33,213 nt of DNA from an uncultured Cellvibrionales bacterium (GTDB lineage Bacteria; Pseudomonadota; Gammaproteobacteria; Pseudomonadales; UBA7239). Where the stretch lies: NCBI GenBank assembly GCA_937864065.1, contig CALMIC010000151.1:1-33213 (forward strand). Reading direction: 5' to 3'. The translations under genes were made by a program, and so were the position numbers. Below the pieces are notes generated by a model, which saw only the letters and a program-made list of their open reading frames with translations, did no database searches and had not been told where the DNA came from. Positions 28,667 to 33,213 of the stretch are shown here, piece after piece. Position 1 is the stretch's first letter, and every line of letters begins with the position of its first letter.

Positions 28667-29875
28667 ATGTCTGTCATGACTGGCAAAAAAATGTATATGG
28701 CGCGGGCAATAGCTGCTGCCGTATTGTCGCAGGCAGGTGTGGCATCCGCTATGGATACAGGTTCACCGATTAGCGTTGATGGATTCGGTACCCTCGCCGC
28801 AGTGCATAATGACAATCACTCAGTGTCTTTCTACGACGCCGACGACCGGACTGACTGGAACACGGATTCCATGCTTGGCCTGCAGGTAAAGCTGCCCCTG
28901 CTGGATCGCCTGAGCCTGACCGGGCAAGTGGTGGCGCGCGGCTACGAGAATTACGACCTGCAGGTGGAATGGATGTTTCTTACCTATGAAGCAGCCGATG
29001 ACCTCTACCTGCGCGGCGGCCGCTTGCGCATCCCTTTCTTCATGTTTTCCGACTCGCTGGAAGTCGGCTACAGCTATCCCTGGATCCGTCTGCCGGTTGA
29101 TGTCTATGGCCAGCTGGGCTTCACCACGTTTGAAGGAGCGGATGCGGTCTACTCCATGCCGATAGGCAACATGAAGCTGGAGCTGCAGCCGTTTGCCGGC
29201 TCAACGAAGCCTGATTACATCCGCTCTGGCCAGAATGGCCGCCTGGAAGTGAGCAACCTGTGGGGTCTGCATGCTGTACTGGGCAATGACTGGCTGGAAC
29301 TGCACGCCAGCCATACCGAGGGTGATTTTGACCTGCGTGGCATTGATAGCATCAGCGGTTATCTCGGCGGGCTGGAGATGGCCGGGTTTCCTGCCGTGGC
29401 AGACCAGTTCGGCACCAACAACCGCCACGGGACGTTTGATGGCCTCGGATTTGATGCCAATCTGGATAATTTCCGACTGATCGGTGAATACACGCGGAGG
29501 GGCACCGATGGCCTGATTGCCAACACGACCGGCTGGTACACGACGCTCGCCTACACCTACAAGGCGTTCACGCCGCACATCACCTTTTCCGAGCTGAAAA
29601 CCACAGAAGATTTCAGCGGTGAAATACTGGCCGCGACGGCCATGCCGCCGATGCTGGCGATGGGCACCATGCAGTTTGCCCATATGAACAAGGTCAACGA
29701 GTCTTCGGTAACCGTGGGCTTGCGTTGGGATGTGGCCAACAATACAGCGCTGAAAATGGAATGGCAGCGGATCAACCCCGACAATGACTCGTCACCCCTC
29801 TTTGCTGTTCGGGATTTCACTTATGCCGGCGATCCGGTCAATGTCTACAGCGTTGCGGTAGATTTCGTCTTCTGA
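28667..29875 (+). CDS. Outer-membrane beta-barrel/porin-like protein, copy 2 (lacks coiled coil)
   Basis: AGGAGG 7 nt before ATG 28667; signal peptide; shares GRLRIPxxxFSxSxxVGYxYPWxRxP and EGADxxYS with copy 1; ends VDFVF. Confidence 0.78.
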   Translation: MSVMTGKKMYMARAIAAAVLSQAGVASAMDTGSPISVDGFGTLAAVHNDNHSVSFYDADDRTDWNTDSMLGLQVKLPLLDRLSLTGQVVARGYENYDLQVEWMFLTYEAADDLYLRGGRLRIPFFMFSDSLEVGYSYPWIRLPVDVYGQLGFTTFEGADAVYSMPIGNMKLELQPFAGSTKPDYIRSGQNGRLEVSNLWGLHAVLGNDWLELHASHTEGDFDLRGIDSISGYLGGLEMAGFPAVADQFGTNNRHGTFDGLGFDANLDNFRLIGEYTRRGTDGLIANTTGWYTTLAYTYKAFTPHITFSELKTTEDFSGEILAATAMPPMLAMGTMQFAHMNKVNESSVTVGLRWDVANNTALKMEWQRINPDNDSSPLFAVRDFTYAGDPVNVYSVAVDFVF

Positions 29876-29897
29876 CGCCTATCCACTGAAGGAGGCA

Positions 29898-30104
29898 TCA
29901 GGCCGGATTGGCTTGATGCTGTTGTTGCATCATGATTCGCTGGGGCAGGAACGCAAACAATGCGCTCATCGCTTCCTGACAAGCCGAGCGCACCATGTTC
30001 TCGGTAATCGGCTGTTCGTTGCCATCAGCATCAACCAATGCGCCATAATGAAAATCGGTGGCCCAGGGATTGGCTTCCGGAAACTGGCCTGTTGTCGTAT
30101 TCAT
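29898..30104 (-). CDS. Small uncharacterised protein (68 aa)
   Basis: MNTTTGQFPEANPWATDFHYGALVDADGNEQPITENMVRSACQEAMSALFAFLPQ; same strand as alaA and 30188-30631. Confidence 0.55.
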   Translation of the reverse strand: MNTTTGQFPEANPWATDFHYGALVDADGNEQPITENMVRSACQEAMSALFAFLPQRIMMQQQHQANPA

Positions 30105-30187
30105 GGTAAATACCCCGCGTCTGCCCTTTATTCAAATATAGACCATCCTTGTGACATTGCCATGACGCAGGTCAGGCCCTGGCCCGG

Positions 30188-30631
30188 TCAGTGTTTCTTG
30201 GCCTCGGTAAGCAGGTGCTGCATGATGCGGCGGATAGTGAACGAGGCGCCGCTTTTTACGGCAAAGCGCAGCTGGTGGACATGGCTGGCGTGCTCGTCGG
30301 CCACGGAAGCCGGCATGGATTCTTCTTGGGGCTGGAATCGGATCTCGCTGCGCGTGGTCAGCAGCGTCAGGGCCTTGTGGGTCAGCACGGCCTGGTCGAT
30401 CGCCTCCCGGTTGATCACATCGACATAGCGCAACAGCCCGGCATCGGCCAGCCACACCATGGTGCTGAAGCAGGCCTGGTGGCGGTCGCTGTGCAGGCCG
30501 TACTCGTCCGGCTCGTCCGGGCCGGAAATGTCCTCCACATACACCGTGTATGGCCGGGGGAAATACTGGTAGAGCACGAGCAGTATTCGTGCGGCATCCT
30601 TGTAGAAATCATCGATATGCAGATCGCCCAT
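30188..30631 (-). CDS. Uncharacterised cytoplasmic protein (147 aa)
   Basis: MGDLHIDDFYKDAARILLVLYQYFPRPYTVYVEDISGPDEPDEYGLHSDRHQACFSTMVWLADAGLLRYVD...; 15 nt after the alaA stop, same strand. Confidence 0.72.
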   Translation of the reverse strand: MGDLHIDDFYKDAARILLVLYQYFPRPYTVYVEDISGPDEPDEYGLHSDRHQACFSTMVWLADAGLLRYVDVINREAIDQAVLTHKALTLLTTRSEIRFQPQEESMPASVADEHASHVHQLRFAVKSGASFTIRRIMQHLLTEAKKH

Positions 30632-30646
30632 GCCGGCAGGCCTGCC

Positions 30647-31861
30647 TTACTGGCGGTACTTGCCGATGAAATCGGCGAACTGTTCGATGGCGTATTTCAG
30701 CTCATCAACGCGCGGCAGGATCACGATGCGGAAATGTTGCTGGTCCACCCAGTTGAAGCCGGAGCCTTGCACGATGAGGATTTTTTTCTGCCGCAGGAAA
30801 TCCAGTGCCAGTTGTTCGTCATTCCTGATCGGATGTATGGCAGGATCGAGACGCGGGAACATGTACAGTGCGCCCATTGGCTTCACGCAGGAAACGCCCG
30901 GTATCTCGTTCAGCATTTTCCAGGCGATGTCGCGCTGCTCGCGCAGGCGGCCACCCGGCTGGATATATTCGTTGATGCTCTGGTAGCCGCCGAGCGCTGT
31001 CTGGATGGCGAACTGGGCAGGCACATTGGCACACAGCCGCATCGAGGCCAGCATATCGAGGCCCTGGATGTAGTCGCGGGCGATGTCCTTGTTGCCGCTG
31101 ATGATCATCCAGCCAGAACGGAAGCCGGCGAGGCGATACGTCTTCGACAGGCCGTTGAACGTCACGCACAGCACATCGGTGGCCAGTGTCGCCATCGGCG
31201 TGTGCACGGCATCCTCGTAAAGGATCTTGTCGTAGATTTCATCGGCAAAGATGATCAGGTCGTGCTCGCGGGCAATGTCGACGATCTGCTGCAGGATCGC
31301 CTTGTCATATACGGCTCCAGTCGGGTTGTTCGGGTTGATGACGACGATCGCACGGGTGTTGGGTGTGACCTTGCTGCGGATATCGGCGATATCCGGGTTC
31401 CAGCCGTTGTTCTCGTCGCACAGGTAGTGCACCGGCTTGCCGCCGGCGAGTGACGTCGATGCAGTCCACAGCGGATAATCAGGTGCCGGGATCAGCACCT
31501 CGTCGCCGTTATCGCACAGCGCCTGCAGGGCCATCGCGATCAGTTCGCTGGCGCCGTTGCCGAGATAGATGTCGTTGATCTGCACGCCCTGGATGCCAAG
31601 GCGCTGTGTTTCATGCATGACGGCCTTGCGCGCCGCAAACATGCCCTTGGATTCGCTGTAGCCCTCGGCATTCGGCAGGTTGTAGACCACATCTTTCAGG
31701 ATCTCGTCCGGCGCAGTGAGGCCGAAAGGCGCAGGATTGCCGATATTGAGCTTCAGGATACGCTGGCCCGCTTCTTCCATGCGGTACGCTTCTTCCAGCA
31801 CCGGGCCGCGGATGTCATAACAAACGCCGTCCAGTTTTTTCGATTTGCGGATCTCTTTCAT
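30647..31861 (-). CDS. alaA: Class I/II aminotransferase, alanine aminotransferase AlaA; start at 31861 (404 aa)
   Basis: MKEIRKSKKLDGVCYDIRGPVLEEAYRMEEAGQRILKLNIGNPAPFG...; VINPNNPTGAVY; FNGLSKTYRLAGFRSGWM. Confidence 0.94.
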   Translation of the reverse strand: MKEIRKSKKLDGVCYDIRGPVLEEAYRMEEAGQRILKLNIGNPAPFGLTAPDEILKDVVYNLPNAEGYSESKGMFAARKAVMHETQRLGIQGVQINDIYLGNGASELIAMALQALCDNGDEVLIPAPDYPLWTASTSLAGGKPVHYLCDENNGWNPDIADIRSKVTPNTRAIVVINPNNPTGAVYDKAILQQIVDIAREHDLIIFADEIYDKILYEDAVHTPMATLATDVLCVTFNGLSKTYRLAGFRSGWMIISGNKDIARDYIQGLDMLASMRLCANVPAQFAIQTALGGYQSINEYIQPGGRLREQRDIAWKMLNEIPGVSCVKPMGALYMFPRLDPAIHPIRNDEQLALDFLRQKKILIVQGSGFNWVDQQHFRIVILPRVDELKYAIEQFADFIGKYRQ

Positions 31862-31957
31862 GAATGGCTCGCTGCTGCGGGGCAGGAAAAGCAAAGGGTA
31901 GGCTATTATACGCTTTCCGGGTGGCCACAGATTGCCCGTTTCGTCGAGAGGATAAGC

Positions 31958-33213
31958 ATGAACAAGATCGGGAAGAAGGTGCTGCACGTAGCCTGCCTGC
32001 TGGCTGGCACGGCAATGCTGGGGCAGGTTGCCCAGGCAGCCCAAAGGGTCGAGATGCGGGAAATTGACCTGGCAGCAATCAGGGCGGCTGGTGGTGCGGG
32101 CATGTCCGTCACGGGCCAGGGCTTGCAGCAGGCACTGCAGCTCGACCCGCGCAACAGTTTCCGCCAGCTGAAACAGTCGAAAGATCCACAGGGCAATGTA
32201 CATGTCCGTTACCAGCAGCTGTTTGACGGGGTGCCGCTGTATGGCGAGCAGCTGGTGGTGCACGGGAATGCCGGTGGCCAGGTCTATGCCCTGACCGGCC
32301 GTGCGGTGGATGGCATTGAAAATGATATCGATGCCGGTGATATCCGCCAGCAGGGCCTGTCCGCCGCTGACGCTGCAGACAAGGCGCGGCGGCAACTGGA
32401 TCGCTTCATGCGCCTGCCAGCCGGGGTTGCAGCTTCGTTCCGCAACGAGAAGATCGAGCTGATGATCTACCTTGATGCGAAGGATGTCGCACATGATGTC
32501 TGGCTCGTGAGCTATGTGGCCGAAGCCAGTGGTGTCGCGCCGGTACGGCCGTTCTTCATCATCGATGCGGACAATGGCGACGTGCTGAAGGCCTGGAACG
32601 GCATGGCGCATGCCAGTATCGGCACCGGGCCCGGAGGCAACGAGCGCATCGGCCAGGTCGAGTATGGCACCGACGACAGGCCCTTTCTCGACGTGACCCA
32701 GGTGACATCGACGTGCACGATGAACAATGCGGCGGTCAAGACGGTCAACATGAATGGCGGTACCGGTGATTTCAATGCCGCATACAGCTATAACTGCCCG
32801 CGCAATACCGTAAAGACCATCAACGGCGCCTACTCGCCGCTCAACGATGCGCATCATTTCGGCGCCGTGACAGACGCGATGTTCGATGCCTACTTCGGCG
32901 TGAATCCGCTGGATTTCCAGATCGTGTTGCGCGTGCACTACGATGTCGATTACGACAATGCGTTCTGGGATGGCAGCTATACCAACTTCGGTGATGGCAC
33001 CCAGACAGTTTTCTATCCGTTGGCCAGCTCACTGAATGTTGTGGCGCATGAAGTGGCGCATGGCACCACGGAACACAATTCCAACCTGCAGTATTACGGC
33101 CAGTCTGGTGGCATCAACGAGTCCTTTTCCGATATCGTCGGTGAGGCGGCAGAATTCTATGCCTATGGCACGGTGGACTGGCTGGTCGGCGCCGATGTGA
33201 TGGTTGGCAAGAA
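31958..33213 (+). CDS. M4 (thermolysin-like) metallopeptidase with FTP/PepSY-type propeptide, 3' truncated by window
   Basis: ATG at 31958 gives MNKIGKKVLHVACLLAGTAMLGQVAQA (signal), HVRYQQLFDGVPLYGEQLVVHGN (FTP), VVAHEVAHGTTEHNSNL (HExxH), GGINESFSDIVGE. Absent from ORF track because it has no stop in the window. Confidence 0.93.
   Translation, partial: MNKIGKKVLHVACLLAGTAMLGQVAQAAQRVEMREIDLAAIRAAGGAGMSVTGQGLQQALQLDPRNSFRQLKQSKDPQGNVHVRYQQLFDGVPLYGEQLVVHGNAGGQVYALTGRAVDGIENDIDAGDIRQQGLSAADAADKARRQLDRFMRLPAGVAASFRNEKIELMIYLDAKDVAHDVWLVSYVAEASGVAPVRPFFIIDADNGDVLKAWNGMAHASIGTGPGGNERIGQVEYGTDDRPFLDVTQVTSTCTMNNAAVKTVNMNGGTGDFNAAYSYNCPRNTVKTINGAYSPLNDAHHFGAVTDAMFDAYFGVNPLDFQIVLRVHYDVDYDNAFWDGSYTNFGDGTQTVFYPLASSLNVVAHEVAHGTTEHNSNLQYYGQSGGINESFSDIVGEAAEFYAYGTVDWLVGADVMVGK

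Noticed and set aside
30191-31453. 420-aa + strand ORF
   Set aside because: Antisense to alaA and the 147-aa gene. Low-complexity shadow frame.
31862-32938. N-terminal extension of the alaA ORF (-)
   Set aside because: It is antisense to the M4 peptidase signal, propeptide and catalytic region. The real AlaA start is MKEIRKSKK at 31861.
1-33213. CRISPR arrays, tRNA/rRNA genes, IS elements, phage or toxin-antitoxin loci
   Set aside because: No spaced direct repeats, cloverleaf-like sequences, transposase motifs or other mobile signatures were seen on reading.

Overview
This window looks like a gammaproteobacterial chromosome segment; that assignment is inferred from gene content and order. 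It opens with the end of the spc operon and the alpha operon (secY 3' end, rpmJ, rpsM, rpsK, rpsD, rpoA, rplQ). Mostly housekeeping genes follow: a class V aminotransferase, a YhcB/ZapG-like protein, an alpha/beta hydrolase, a YbbA/YbbP-type ABC system divergent from tesA, bioA, SirB-like, BolA-like, two uncharacterised exported proteins, a nitroreductase, murJ, an RND efflux operon with a DUF1244-type gene, a cyclic-nucleotide-binding-domain protein, an enoyl-CoA hydratase/HIBYL-CoA hydrolase-like protein, dacA-ybeD-lipB-lipA, alaA with two small unknown genes, and the start of an M4 metallopeptidase. The least ordinary part is 26.0-29.9 kb. It is a tandemly duplicated module of a small PBP-like periplasmic protein plus an outer-membrane beta-barrel/porin-like protein, with no ABC permease or ATPase nearby and a Fur-box-like sequence upstream. 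Other candidates are a perfect hairpin at the secY end/rpmJ junction, a compact dyad in the RND divergent intergenic region, and a few lineage-specific small or exported proteins. I saw no CRISPR array, tRNA, rRNA, IS element or obvious defence system. All family calls come from reading protein motifs; no database search was run.
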